A stretch of DNA of 31,222 nucleotides from Chara braunii (GCA_003427395.1 BFEA01000297.1:41409-72630); one strand, 5' to 3'; numbered from the stretch's first letter, positions 8,041-20,110 are shown. Notes: generated from the letters alone by a model not told the origin. Numbers and translations are program-made.

Positions 8041-10271
8041 AGTTTACCGGACCTTATTAAGCGATGTCCCCGTCGCATCGAATAATCAAAAGCTATCAAT
8101 TCATCCATAACTCCAAATGCTGACGAGAAAAGAACCAATTTCGATTGCCCGACTGACTCCGTTCGAGTGTTTAACAGACAGTACTCAATATGTCTCACTG
8201 CTGCCAGGGTTTCAACCTGGGTCTCCTGCAAACGCAGGTGTACTAGATCAGTACTACAACGTAAAGTTAATGCTGAGTAGTTGCTGGTAATCCTTTCCCT
8301 TTGTCCTAGACATCTGTCGGTTCATCGTTGGGTGTCCTGTTTAGTCATCGTCCTGCATGCAGGGTCATAACTTAGGACGTTGGCCCTAACCGAGACCTTT
8401 TGAGGCTCTCGCCTTTGTCACAAAATATTCAGAAAAATATATATAGTTTTTATCGTAGATCTCTCTTGCAGTCTAGTATAGTAGAATCAGGTCTTCATCT
8501 TAACCCACCATAGCCTGATTGATCGAGCCAAATCTATGGCCCGTCGCGTTGTTATTTTAGCAACGGTACCCTCGTTGGTTGTGCAATGATGGACGATTCT
8601 CCTGATAAATCATACTATCATGACCCAAAAAAAAAATGACAAACTCAACTCTTATCCCTCCGACATCCCGCGGGAATAAGACTCTATGAGGCAGCCATAC
8701 CCCTCAAGCCTTACCCTTTGGTGAGACGTGGGCCCGCTGCCAGGTTGCGCCGGTCAGCAACCAATACTAGGGGTTGCGCCCTAATGATGCTAGATTAACC
8801 CCTAGTTGGGTCTCTCATATATGTCTTAAGATTAGCATCATAGTGACTGGTCGGTGTGTCGCAATAACCTCAGGCCTACTGCGGGACTACGCATAGGTCT
8901 GTCTCACTCAAAGGCATGACGCCCTCTCCAAAATCCACAAAAAATCACCGCCTGATTCACAGGGTCGTGGGCTCCCACTTGATCAGAGTCAGACAGACCA
9001 CACATCTTAAATACATCTTTCAAAATTTCACCAATTTGCGACCTCTAAAATTTCACCAACAAAAAACCAATTTCTTGGTCTTTCTCATCGGACTTTATCA
9101 TTCAAACAGCTTTCCATGCCATTTAATAATTTAACCACCTTCCACTTTTGAAGGGGAATTACTCATAAAATCTCACAATTACCTCCTACATGGAGGGAAG
9201 TCAACCATAAAACACTCATTATTGAGAGACCAACTTATGGGTCCTCGTCTCAACACAACAATTAACATTCGGCATGGACAAGCATTTGAGTCTCAAAAAA
9301 CTCATAAATCCCTTGGGATTTTTCACACCGTTTCACCAACTGAACTGTACTTCTCTTCCTTATACTCGAGCCTATTGCCTGCCCGTAGGCAGACTACGCG
9401 ATTATACCAAAGAGAAAAGAACTTAGACAATTCACACTCCATAGATACACAAGATGCATCATGTGCACCTTTTACACAAAATCATCATACATAAGGATAA
9501 GTTCATACAAGTGAGAGTGATTGTGATCGTCAAACAAAGGAAAGAGATACTCTGAAAGTTTCGAAGTCTCAATATACACTCATATATGGGATATCCCAAC
9601 TCCAAAACCCTATAATAAAATAGCCGCAATCGAGGTGCAATCGTACCTCTCAACTCGAAAGAAACCAAATAAACACAAAATATATCTCAGTATCCGACAA
9701 GTAAAACAAGGTCCATCAGACCTCAATCAATCAAAAGCTTAAGGCGATCTCGAGTCAAAACGCTGTACCTATTCCCCTCTTATATCACAGTAAGAAGAAG
9801 AAAAATTATCACACTAACCCATGAGCTCATAGTATCACCAAGCGAAAGGAGATTTCGAAGTGATTCTATAAACTCTCAGAATTTAATCATATACACATAC
9901 ACGCACTAGAATGTACATTTACTTGTACTCACATCGTGTACAACTAGGATCATACCAACTACGTATGGAGTTGGGTCACACTAATGGTCAGTTCGCTATC
10001 CCGGTTTTTAGGCCAACATATATACAACTGAACTTGCTAAAAATAAACTCATGTGGCCCTAAGACAAATCTCCAGATGGAAACTCCCTAAATATAGGGAT
10101 CAGGGTCAATCGCATTTCATGCCTCCATACATTCTCGAACCCGGTTCTTTTCCTCCCTTTCTTAGAATCTTTGGTTTTCTCATCTATCCTTTTTTCGTAG
10201 CCTTAGTCATTCCGCTTATTTCCCCTTTTGCACTTCGACTGCTGTCATTACACCCCTTTCTTTCCTAGATT
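8041..10271. other. AT-rich spacer, no gene seen
   Basis: I see no coding sequence that resembles a protein family. Open frames are short and appear on both strands. Content is A/T-rich with scattered short hairpins: ACTAGGGGTT / AACCCCTAGT near 8768-8806, AAATCCC / GGGATTT at 9307-9322, and TGCCTG / AGGCAG near 9378-9393. The tRNA-like segment at 8193-8262 is the only recognisable unit. Confidence 0.5.
8193..8262 (-). mobile_element. tRNA-like segment (minus strand)
   Basis: The minus strand shows a possible D-arm (GTAGTACTGATCTAGTACACC), an anticodon-stem-like CCTGCGTTTGCAGG, and a T-arm with B box (CAGGTTGAAACCCTG), in tRNA order. GCAGTGAG follows the T-arm, as it also does near 15394-15401. 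The A box is degraded. Probably a tRNA-derived SINE head or a decayed tRNA; it lies outside the duplicated segment. Confidence 0.45.
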
Positions 10272-11354
10272 TCATTGATGGTTTCCCTGACACTCATCGT
10301 GACTCCCAGCACCTCGTCTGCCGCCTCCATGGCCTCCATTGCCACCACGTCTACCATTCCCTCGGCCTCTTCCAATATTTTGCCCTCGGCCTTCCCCGCT
10401 TGCTGCACTGCTCTATGACGCTCGCTGTGCTGGTGGGTGGGGTGGCCTTATAGGCCGGGCTTGGTTCGTCGGAGGTCAGGGCGATATCCAGTTCATCGGC
10501 AGGTCGACGTGAGGACCACCTAGTGTACATGGCATATACATAGGCCAAGGGCTCATTGGATTGCATGGCGGCCACCACCTATACAATGCCGGCCCGATCA
10601 TAGGGGGCTCGATCGGTGCAGGATTACTCCCTTGCCCTTGTGAAGACTGCCCCTTTCAAGTACCTTGACCTCCCTAGGCCAGGTTTTTCGCTTTCCGCTG
10701 AGCCTTCGTCAGCTTAGGAGGCTCATGCTCCTCTTCTTCCTTAACTATCTCCTTACCTCCTTCCCTCTCCTGAATGCCAGATCGTCTTTTCTGGACTTTC
10801 ATAAGGTGGGGAGAATCTTGATCGTCATCTACCTTCTCCTTTCTTTTCCCACTAGTTGGCTCGTTTGACGTTTCTTGCGAGATTTTCCGCTTGCCCTTTC
10901 AGGCTTCCTCCAACCGTGTCATCCTTTCGTCCAATACCCCCATCTGTCTTTGTACACCGCTTAGTTCGCCTCGTGTTGGCGCATCCCCAATTACTTGCCA
11001 GTGCCCAGGGCTACTACAATGTTGGCTCTCCCCTTCATCTTCTGGAAATCTTAACCTTAAAGAGTTTTTCAGTTCGCCCCAAGTTCGCGACTTCAATATG
11101 AGGGTATATATTTCCTCACTTAATTCCTCACTGGCAAATAATGGCAACATGTTGCACATTGCCTTCTCGTCCCACATCTTTACGAAGCTAAGGTCATGAT
11201 AATCGCGCAAGAAGCTAGATAAGTTTGTTCCTCGAAATAACAGGGCCTGAAGATCTGGGGTCATCGAGTCGTGCACCGATTCATGCAGTAGCACCTTCGT
11301 GAGGCATGAGCTCCTCCAGAGCAGAATCCTAGCCAAAGCATTTTCTTCCGCCAT
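10272..11354 (-). pseudogene. Retrotransposon Gag-like pseudogene
   Basis: One minus-strand frame runs about 360 codons from an ATG at 11354 to a TGA at 10272, interrupted by five in-frame stops (at 10899, 10674, 10656, 10476 and 10413) and no frameshift. The first 151 codons are open. They have the feel of a retrotransposon Gag: an alpha-helical core with LLFRGTNLSSFLRDY, then MWDEKAMCNMLPLFASEEL, then an RLEEA-type coiled segment. After the first stop the frame stays protein-like: a lysine/glutamate-rich stretch (EIVKEEEEHEPPKLTKAQR), a proline-rich part, and a Gly/Arg-rich tail (GRGRGNGRRGG). No zinc knuckle, protease or reverse transcriptase is visible leftward. The nonsense codons look like point decay. 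Family assignment is inferred from architecture, without a search. Confidence 0.7.
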
Positions 11355-11480
11355 GATGTTGTTGTTGTCCTGACATACATGACAAACAACGAAACATCAG
11401 GTTGTAGCCTGAGACGCCCAAAACAAATAGTGTCAAATAATATTGTCAATACTCTATCACACTAGCTCTTTCATTGCTCG

Positions 11481-11532
11481 TCCAACAAGGATTTGAACTC
11501 TAGTCATCCTTGTACTAACCGTTAGAGCACGA
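11481..11532 (-). other. Possible tRNA-derived sequence
   Basis: On the minus strand CTCTAACGGTTAGTACAAGG followed by AGAGTTCAAATCC recalls an A box and a B box, but the spacing is too short and no stems close. It lies upstream of the Gag relic on the same strand. It may be a decayed SINE head, or chance. Confidence 0.25.
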
Positions 11533-11721
11533 TGAACAATATACACCTTATGTAAGACAATGTCAGACATAAAGTCTTAAAACAAGCTATAGATTGATAA
11601 CATAAGTTGTTACAACTTCCCCTTATCACTGTGCTCGTACTCGATAGTAAGATAGTCATAGATGACCCTCTAAGAATTTCAGTCAAATATTGGACGCGCT
11701 TGCTAATTATTGAGGGATCCT

Positions 11722-12393
11722 TTATCGACATGTGGCTGCTCGAAGCTCACCCCAGTCTTCAACCTTTTCATCCGGCTCATGGGAGCAGGCATAGGCATCC
11801 ACAATATTTGCTATATTTCGGAGTCTTTGACTAAGGGGTGAAAACCAGAGGTCTAGATATAGACCATATATCAATTCGCATGGGTAACGCGCATACCCCT
11901 ATCCTAGCACCTTCAAAGCGGCTTCTGCTGCTGCCTCTATCCTCACTCGTCCCCTGAAAAATTATTCCACGAGGAACTCGGGTAGGACGGCGTGTAACAG
12001 CGTTGAAGGAAGTACAAACTCTCTGGCGTACTTGACCTCCATATGAGTCGACACCTGCTCTTCTCCTTCATAAAACCTTTCACTTGCCCATTTCGCTGCA
12101 GCCGCCTCAGCTACCCTTAAAGATCTTGCGACGAGGCTCCCGTGCCCAAGTGTCAGCTCAATCCCATGTTTTACCCAAAATGATGATGATGCGTACATGG
12201 TTACTCTCACAATCACGCTGTATTTTTCATCAAAGCCGGATTCAATCCAGACAAAGATATCAGTACCTAGCAATACGCCCCACTAGGACGAGATATATTC
12301 TCCTTCCTTGACTCGCTTTGGTAAGGACATCGAAAGTCAATCATCTCTTTCAACTGGCCGGGTCATATTGGGATTCTCCTCAGCATACGACAT
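11722..12393 (-). pseudogene. Unrecognised decayed reading frame, 223 codons
   Basis: Starting at an ATG (12393), a single minus-strand frame reads to a TAA at 11722 through only four internal stops (12337, 12283, 11962 and 11899). The central 103 codons are open. The sequence between stops is protein-like and not low-complexity, for example RVAEAAAAKWASERFYEG, RVRIEAAAEAALKVLG, and ELIYGLYLDLWFSPLSQ. All four stops can be derived from CAA, CAG or CGA codons by one C-to-T change, as expected from decay of methylated DNA. I do not recognise the family. It lies 0.4 kb upstream of the Gag relic on the same strand and could belong to the same element or to a host gene fragment. Confidence 0.5.
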
Positions 12394-14230
12394 TTTGACT
12401 TGCCTTGACTTTGTCAGGATTTTGCCCATCACAGCCGAATGTCCAGCATACGCCCTCATTTATTATGCTTGAACCCCCTTTTGACAATCTCATATTGCAT
12501 TGTCAAGCCCTTACCGGACCATATTGTCGAAACCTACTCATAAATATCCATTATGGACAAATAAGTAAAAACAACTCTTTAACGCCTTACCAATTATATA
12601 TACATGCATAATGAAAACTTATAATCACAATAAATAATAGACACATCATGGTCAAATGTACGATTTGGCAATAATAAGTATTATCAGGTGCAAAAACAAT
12701 GAGAGTACTACATTGTACTCCCCGAGTTTGACAGAAGTATATTGTGTCGAGGGGCAGTGTATTTTTTTTAAAAATGGATAACATCTTAAATTCTCGAGTC
12801 CCGCTCAAAGATCAAGCCCCAGTGCTTCTCCCTCCGATTCCAGAACTTGCACCTTGCAGACCCTTGCCGATAAAGTAGACAACCTCACCATACATATTCC
12901 GGGATGATCTGTCCCTTCGCATGCAGATGAACCCACTTGACACAAAAGTAGTTGGGGACTCACTCCCTACCTCTCTGTGGCATGTAGTAGCTGCTTTCCT
13001 CAAAGGTCATGGTCAGCCAAGGTTCAAATACTTTCCTCCTATTCAACAGTAGTGTAGTCACCTCACCACAAAGATTAGATGACAACACCCCACTATCGAC
13101 CAGGAACATAGTCCCGGCGTGGGTCTCACTACCACCTTCAAGACTAGATTATAACTTCTTCAAAATCATTTTTTCAGGAAACAATAACATAGAGTTGCAA
13201 CTTTCTTAGGGTAGACTTCACACATTGACCATTTTCTTACGAAATTCATTTTTCCAAGAAACTGGTCACTCCATTCACCTCTAAATCCGTATCGAACATA
13301 GATTCTGTGTAATGTCTCGACCCCCTTTCAAAAGACCAACTCATGCATATAGGAAAAACAAAATAGATATGAATGAATAATTCAGATAAAACAGCTCCAA
13401 AGGGTTATAGATAGCCAGAATGAAATCAGATAGATAGCTCATGTAGCTAGTTATAAATGAATAAGGCTCAGATAAATAACATCAAGCACATAGTCTTATA
13501 AGAGACCCCGTTTAAATTTGCTTACTGAAGTGAAATTTTTGATGCAGATAGATGAATTTCATAGATGGACTCAAAAGTTTAATCTCAAAATGATAAACTC
13601 AAATGCTTAGATAGATAGAATGTTTATGACTTTTTCTCACGAGAGTCCTTAGATAAGAAGAAAATACCTCTTTCTTAACCAAATTATTTCTTATCGCTAG
13701 CGTACTTAGGCAGCTCATCGACTATGTTAAAGTACCAAAGATCCTTCCTCGGGTAACTTAGTATGCAGGGTCGCATCAAATACGAACGACGATTAGTCTA
13801 TGACATTAGATACACATAGCATCGTCCGTATTATTCTATGGTACCTTAATCCGCCAACTTATAACTGCAGTTGTTACTACTAGGGGTCACAATACACAAA
13901 CTTCCTTATCTCGTACCGCCCTTCAATAGTGTAATCCCATCAGACACACTAACACACTACTCATCATTCACTTACCTACCGCCATTAACAAAATTTGTCG
14001 TTTTGCCTGGATCATCAGCCTGCTTGTAACCTGGGCTCGTTCTCTAAGGACCCTGATAGGCTGTCGAGATCCCCGACAACATGGCCACCTGTCGAGCACA
14101 TTGGTCCCTCATGGGGACCCTCCCGGCCGCGTCACGCAGGATTTGGCAGGACTTGTCGCAGAAAGCGTTTGCCGCTCCGAGAGAGAAGGTTAACAACAGT
14201 CATATTTTTCATCACCACTTTAGGACTCCC
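12394..14230. other. Spacer, no confident gene
   Basis: Mostly A/T-rich, with no recognisable family. A 63-codon minus-strand frame at 12812-13003 has protein-like content (MYGEVVYFIGKGLQGAS) and ends in a normal stop, but it is short, has an upstream in-frame stop and has no match I can name; it may be the 3' end of a decayed gene. The segment 13320-13680 is rich in GATAGAT-like words. Confidence 0.4.
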
Positions 14231-14405
14231 TTCACCACTTCAAGATGCAGCCAACCTGCCTAAACAGGTGGTTTTCAGGGTCTTCGCACCTTTCACCACT
14301 TCAGGACCATTCAGGTCTGAAAATCCTGAATGGTCCTGAAGTGGTGAAAGCTCTTAAGACCTTGAAAACCACCTGTTTAGGCAGGCTACATCCTCAAGTG
14401 GTGAA
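14231..14405. repeat. 175-bp palindrome with 9-base loop
   Basis: The left arm (14231-14315) and right arm (14325-14405) are near-perfect reverse complements around the loop TCTGAAAAT. Shared blocks include TTCACCACTTCA, CAACCTGCCTAAACA and GACCATTCAGG. The arms differ by a few substitutions and small gaps. It could extrude as a cruciform, or give a long double-stranded RNA if transcribed. Confidence 0.9.
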
Positions 14406-14620
14406 GGGTGGTTTTCATAGTCTTCGGACCTTTCACCACTTCAAAACCATTCAGGATTTTCAGACTGCCCAAAACTCTCACTTGACCCCTTCAGGACACN
14501 CTTCACCACTTCAGGATGCAACCTGCCTAAACATGTGGTTTTCAGGATCTTCGGACCTTTCATCACTTCAGGACCATTCAGGATTTTCAGACTGCCAAAA
14601 ACTCTGACTTCAAAATTTTC
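14406..14620. repeat. Direct copies of the palindrome arm
   Basis: Two further copies of the same unit follow in direct orientation, with TGGTTTTCA at 14409 and 14536 (period 127). They include CTTTCACCACTTCA, CATTCAGGATTTTCAGACTG and AAAACTCTSACTT. An N lies at 14500, so the array may be collapsed. The core resembles the 80-bp array at 30.7-31.2 kb. Confidence 0.85.
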
Positions 14621-16278
14621 ATTCATGAATTTTCAGCTACCCGATAACCGTTTGTGCGCTCCGGCCGAGTGCGCCAGCCGTACCTCTCGCGAGCCTCTAC
14701 GACAGGACAAGGTCACGCGAGGCACCCCTTACCTCTACCTGCGGGAGCTGTCACCATCCTTTAGGTGGGCGTATCCCCGCCGAGCTACCCAACCACATGC
14801 TAAGGCTTTTCGTATGCAATCGCAGAGGTGGCCTAGCCGAGGGCGTTTCTCGTTGACTGTAGCATAGGGGGTACGCACGGTTAACGCCCAAAATCGAACC
14901 CGTACGCGAATCGACGCACTGGGGGTTGAGGTCCCAAACGCGACTCGACGTCGGTCGACTAGGACGCCTCCTACATTCCACGCGTTACACAACAACACTC
15001 ACACACATGGACGGACATAAGATAAATAACACAACAACACAACAATACGACAACACTCCTAGTCCTTTCGGTACCGAACCCATAACTTTCCAACACGAAA
15101 ATCGGGAAAGCGCCTCGCGCGAGACTTAGTATAACACCGCGTGGGCGCCGGGCCTACACATATCGGCTAACAATGCAATCATACGTAAGCAGTCGTGATG
15201 ATGATGCACCATGTAGTACCCATAATCACGCGATCCTTGATGATCTCGAGGGTCACGTTCGACACTCAAGTGTTGGCTGACACGCGCCTTGAGGGGTTAA
15301 TCTCTCGACGCTAGACAACCGCCGAGGCGGTTGATTACCACAGCCTCTTCTGCACCCTGTGAGGAGTGGGTGGTACACAGGTTCAAGCCTGTGGTGGCAG
15401 TGAGCTCTCACGCCCTTGGAGACAAGCTCCATCGTCCAAGGCCTGAAGAGAAATCAAGGGGTTTGACTTTGATGGCTGCCACAGACTACAACGTCCAACC
15501 ATAATAACTCTAAAAAACGAAAAGTCAAAGAGGATCTTCCTTTTCTCTTAGTGCAGAACTTACTTAATCACTATGCACGGCCTGGATGGGTTGTGCGGAC
15601 ATAAGAAACATGATATAAAAGTTATGAGATAGGATATGATCACTCTCAATATCAGGGTGTGACTTCCTTTAAATATATATACATATCATCATAAGCAAGA
15701 CCAAGTCTGGATGTCAATTCACAAAACATACCTGCAATCATATCAAAGATTCACATCAACAGAGCACACACTACACGGGGTCAACTTCAACCACTCTCTA
15801 CACTCACACCCCTTTGCCTTATCCACACAAAACCCCAACCTTTGTCCAACCTTCCCAAAATAAAATACTCAGTCATTTTTAAATGGCCATTCAATAAAGT
15901 TCGGGTAAAAACCCAATAGAAACATTTCAATCCACAGGGGCTAAGGCCTTTAGGTTGAGTAGCGATAAATGAATTAGAGTTGAGCCGGAAACCGACCTGT
16001 TATCAAAAGATAACAGAATAGTGATCCGTTGAAGGATCAGGCTGAATGAATCGAGCCTTCAGACGAAATACGAAAACCTGCATCACAGTACAGGCCAAAA
16101 AGAACCACTACTATGTTCATGCCAAAAGGAGAATACTTCCCAATTCGTAGCCTAGCCCCTCTACTAACCTCACTGTCAACTCCCCTTATCAGTACCAAGT
16201 CATTGAGCATCTCCTTTATTCAGGATGGATCTGCCAGGTATCTCCTAGCTGAAGATATTTCAAGTCCTCAAATTCTAC
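14621..16278. other. Spacer with scattered hairpins, no gene seen
   Basis: No gene is recognised; open frames at 14.7-15.1 kb overlap on both strands without protein character. Hairpins include CAACCGCC-GA-GGCGGTTG (15318-15335), a T-arm-like CACAGGTTCAAGCCTGTG followed by GCAGTGAG (about 15376-15401), CCTTGGA / TCCAAGG (about 15414-15441), GTTATC-AAAA-GATAAC (near 15999) and TGATCC / GGATCA (near 16021). Confidence 0.4.
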
Positions 16279-16395
16279 GAAATTTCGGCAGCGCTTCCCA
16301 TAGGAAAAGTGCCTTTCCAGAATTTCTACGAGTCCAAAAATAGCTAACTCTTTAAGATTGGTAGAAATTTCGGCAGCGCTTCCTGTAGGAACAAA
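16275..16395. repeat. Direct repeat of a hairpin-bearing motif, about 83-bp spacing
   Basis: GAAATTTCGGCAGCGCTTCC occurs twice (about 16279 and 16362). Each is followed by a four-base loop and GGAA, so TTCC-CATA-GGAA and TTCC-TGTA-GGAA keep the same small hairpin with different loops. I have a vague memory of similar CGGCAGCGCTTCC phrases in plant repeats; not checked. Confidence 0.7.
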
Positions 16396-16798
16396 AGGCT
16401 GCCAAGATTTATACAAAACTGAAAACAGAAAGAGAAAGCAAACCTATACTTGGGATTAACTTCTTACACTTGCTTGATAGTCAGAACTGGAGATAGTTTA
16501 CACGATCCCTTCCAGAAGATGGTATCGTGAGCTATCATCAATTCTATCTTCAAGTAAGGTCAGTCATATCTTTATCCCAAGCTCTCCCTCCCATCATCCA
16601 TCTTATCTACCTATGAATCCAGCACTTGGCAAGCATCTAGGCAGCTAACCTATCGAGAAGACGCCCCAGAGTGAGAGCCTACAAGCATGCATAAACAAAC
16701 ATCTCTCACAATCCTACATCACTTTGGTCCAAGTAGTTCGTTACATCTCTCAGTTCTTTTCCCTTTTAAGTCCCCCGTTCCTATGACATATGATCAAA

Positions 16799-17862
16799 CT
16801 CACCCTAATTAAAGGGTATGTCTGACCTGCCTAAACAAATAAGGTACGCACATCCGGACTGCTTTAACCCTAGGGTGTGCCCAACATAACATGAACTGTA
16901 TACGTAATGCATATGACCAGACCGCCCTAACCCTTAGGGTACGCCTGACTTCTGCCTACTTAACGACATGAAGCGTAAGACAAGGCTGCCCTAACCCGAG
17001 GCTGTGCCCAGTCTGCTTTAAACAAGGTTATATATGGCATACCATTAGACCATCCCTACCCAGGGGCCTTACCCTACCCAGGGGTAGGCCTAACTTGCCC
17101 GAACATAAGTACAAACGATAAAAAGTTGGGTCGCCCTAGCCTTGGGGTACGTCCAACTTACATCACATCAACAACAAAAGCATATCACTAGGCCTCCCTA
17201 ACCCTCGGGTCCGCCCAATCAGCCATACAAAAGTTAATGTGATACAAATACTTACACAAACTTTATGTTTTTCCTTCTCTTGTAAGGCAATCGGACCTTT
17301 CCAACTAATGGAACTTCCGACCCGCCTTCTTTGTTTAGAAGGGGAAATAAAAAACAACTTTATACTAACTCTCTGCTCTTTAATGTTATTACGAGCATAC
17401 AACTGAATCGCCCTAACCCTATGGTACGTTCAGTCTGCCCAGTTACCTTGTTTTTATTTTTCATCTAGTTCTTTTTCTTCCTTAGTTCTACTTGACTTAC
17501 TGACAGGCTTTCCCTACCCAAGGTTCTCGGTCTGTCAGAAGTATAAGTTTAATAATATATGTATAAAATTTTATACTGTGGTTGACCAGTTAATTCATGG
17601 CTCATGGCTAAGCCGCCCTAACCCTAGGGTACGCTTAGTCTTATGCCATTGTTCTCTCAGAAAAAAAAACATACACCTCAAAACATCGGGAATCTGAGCC
17701 TTCCCTACCCAGGGTGTCCGTCCTCCTGTTCAGAAACCCTCAAATAAAACAACGACTGCTCCATCCTACCCGGGTAGGACCAGCCATAAAAGCTCATTCA
17801 CACAGTCCACCAGACATCAATAAAACATAGCACTGAGCCCACATCCACCCGGAGGGACTCAG
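16799..17862. repeat. Irregular array of about 13 short hairpins with variable arms
   Basis: Hairpins of about 30 bp recur with related cores (CCCTAACCCTAGGG or CCCTACCCAGGGG types, often followed by TACG) but unrelated outer arms that pair with each other. Clear cases: 17125-17157 (GTTGG/CCAAC), 17402-17434 (ACTGAA/TTCAGT), 17500-17538 (CTGACAG/CTGTCAG), 17608-17638 (CTAAGC/GCTTAG), 17833-17862 (CTGAG/CTCAG), and 17764-17779 (TCCTACCCGGGTAGGA, fully palindromic). Weaker units lie near 16800, 16860, 16918, 16983, 17050-17095, 17188 and 17694. A separate hairpin at 17291-17320 has TCGGA/TCCGA arms and a different core. Spacing is irregular (about 50 to 180 bases), so it is not a simple tandem satellite. 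Confidence 0.8.
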
Positions 17863-18176
17863 CCTTGGGTTGACCCGGTCAAACACATGCAAAACACATG
17901 CCCCCAACCTTCCTCCCCATTCTTTTGTCTGAATTCACTCAAGGATTATCTGAGCTCTCATATATATTTGTTTATTTAGCCTCTTACACAACATGTCCTA
18001 ACATACATAACAAAAAAACAAAAAAGGTAATAACCTCTCACAATTATGTTCAGATACCCAAAGGAATAATATAGCTAGGGGAAGGGATCACATGCGTCAG
18101 ACGAGACTTATGCCTGAAGTTCCTGCCTCCAGAACCCCGCCTGGGTTCCGGCAGAGCTCCCACAATCGGTGGGTGG
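17863..18176. other. Short spacer before copy B
   Basis: No gene seen. It is AT-rich and ends in a GC-richer stretch with GCCTGGGTTCCGGCAG, directly before the start of copy B. Confidence 0.4.
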
Positions 18177-19944
18177 ACCTCCCACAAGGTCTTGATGCGG
18201 ACCTACGGGTTGCAATCCCGCCTGCCACCTTCCTCTCGTAACCTTGGACTAGACTTAGAATAAGAAGGGCAGAAGGAGGGGTTTCAGACGCTCGAGATAC
18301 AGGAGAGGGCCAACTCAACTCACATGAGAGGGCCTTGTGCTCTTCAATCATCTAAGGGCCCCGCAATGATGGCCAAGTCGCATGAAGATAGTCGAACTTC
18401 CACAACAAAGTAGCTTAGCCAGCGTTTTGAAAGTCTCTCTGGTTGCTGCAGCGACCCTTCTGAAGAGCCTGACTATTCCCTCGATTCGTGTTGCCGTTCC
18501 CTCAGACCAATACGAAGGGACGCAACTTGAAAGGCCGCGTTCAAATAGAGCACACCCCTTTGCTCTATTCGAAGTGCAGAGGGCACGCAACAATTTTCAG
18601 CAAAACACCGCACCCACAACAGCCGTGCGCAACCTCAAGACACCACAACACCGTCTAACAACTGTGCTTTCCCTCTTAATGTATGTGCCACCAACTCTCA
18701 ACGAAGATACGCAGTCATGCAGCCAACCCAACGATGATAATTGGTCTCTCACAGCAATCATTGGTGACAGGTAAGTACCGGCCCTTCGGGCCCTCTGGAC
18801 GAACAAGTGCCGTGGGGGTCACACACACAATGTCACTTAAGTCAACAAGCGCTCAGACAGGCACACGGTCCACGCGAAAAACTCAGAAATCCGCTCTGTG
18901 TTTAAGTCCGTGTTCTCCTCTCCAAAGTTCCGCTATGCAGCCTTGAAGGTCAGTGTTCAGATAAAGCACTCACCTTTGCTCTATTTAAAACGTAGGTAGA
19001 TCACAACAAACTCACAGTAGGGGGCTACTAAGTGTGTACAACATCAATGCTCGGGGGGCTCATCGATCTTAGTGTGCATAGTGAACACACGGCGCGCCCA
19101 AGAGCTATGTGCAGCATCAGAGTTCCATAGCAGAGCTCAGTGTGAGGCATGACACTACTTGTCAACTCAACAAATACGCAGCGAAAATATTGTATGTATA
19201 GCAGATAGTGCTGCCTAACAGCAGCACAACCAGACACAACAGTGGCAACCAGATATAACAAGGATAGCACAACGTCACTATGCAACAGGATTCGAGTACC
19301 TGCAGATGTAGATGACACAGGCAACCAGTATTACAGTGAAAATCAGATTCAAGCTAGCCTCCTGCTCCTCTGCCGGCTCAGGTAGGACATTTATACTATT
19401 ATCTAGTGGCTGCTCCACTTCGACAAAATTCTCCACCCGCCTCCCCCTACCATAGACACGAACGAAACTCCTTAATGATGCTCAACGCCTAGGCTGCAAT
19501 CACACAGCTGCTCTATACCATACTACAAGTAAAGAAGGATCCAACCACCAACGTTCACAGCAGTGGTTGAAGTACATGCACATGTTGATGTAGATGTCTG
19601 CTATGCAAACCATCGCTATAGCCAGGTACGTACTATCCTCATATCACTACCCCACCCAAACAGATCATGGATGGCGGACGCTGCACTTGCAGGGGTATCC
19701 GCCACTTATATTCCCTTTTCCTCGTATGCGAAGCACCCACCGGCCTGCATACATGTCGACCTCTTGCTCTGTGCTCCAAGACAATAGTTCAAATACGCAG
19801 CCCAGGCAGACTATCGCCAATGCCCTGGTACGTCCTACTCCCTTTCCCACCCTTTTAGTCAGGGCACCTGGCCAATCTTCCGGCCAGATTCAGATGGCTT
19901 ATACATGAAGCCAAGTGCGACCAGATCTCACCGAGCAGGCGAGT

Positions 19945-19947
<3 letters not shown>

Positions 19948-20017
<70 letters not shown>

Positions 20018-20018
20018 N

Positions 20019-20108
<90 letters not shown>
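19948..20108. repeat. (CT)n microsatellite, copy B
   Basis: A pure CT tract apart from an N at 20018, homologous to 3571-3706. The length is uncertain because of the placeholder N. Confidence 0.98.

Positions 20109-20110
<2 letters not shown>

Noticed and set aside
16799-17862. Interstitial telomere repeats (CCCTAACCC)
   Set aside because: The motif is never in tandem and is always half of a palindrome; the plant-type CCCTAAA unit is not repeated.
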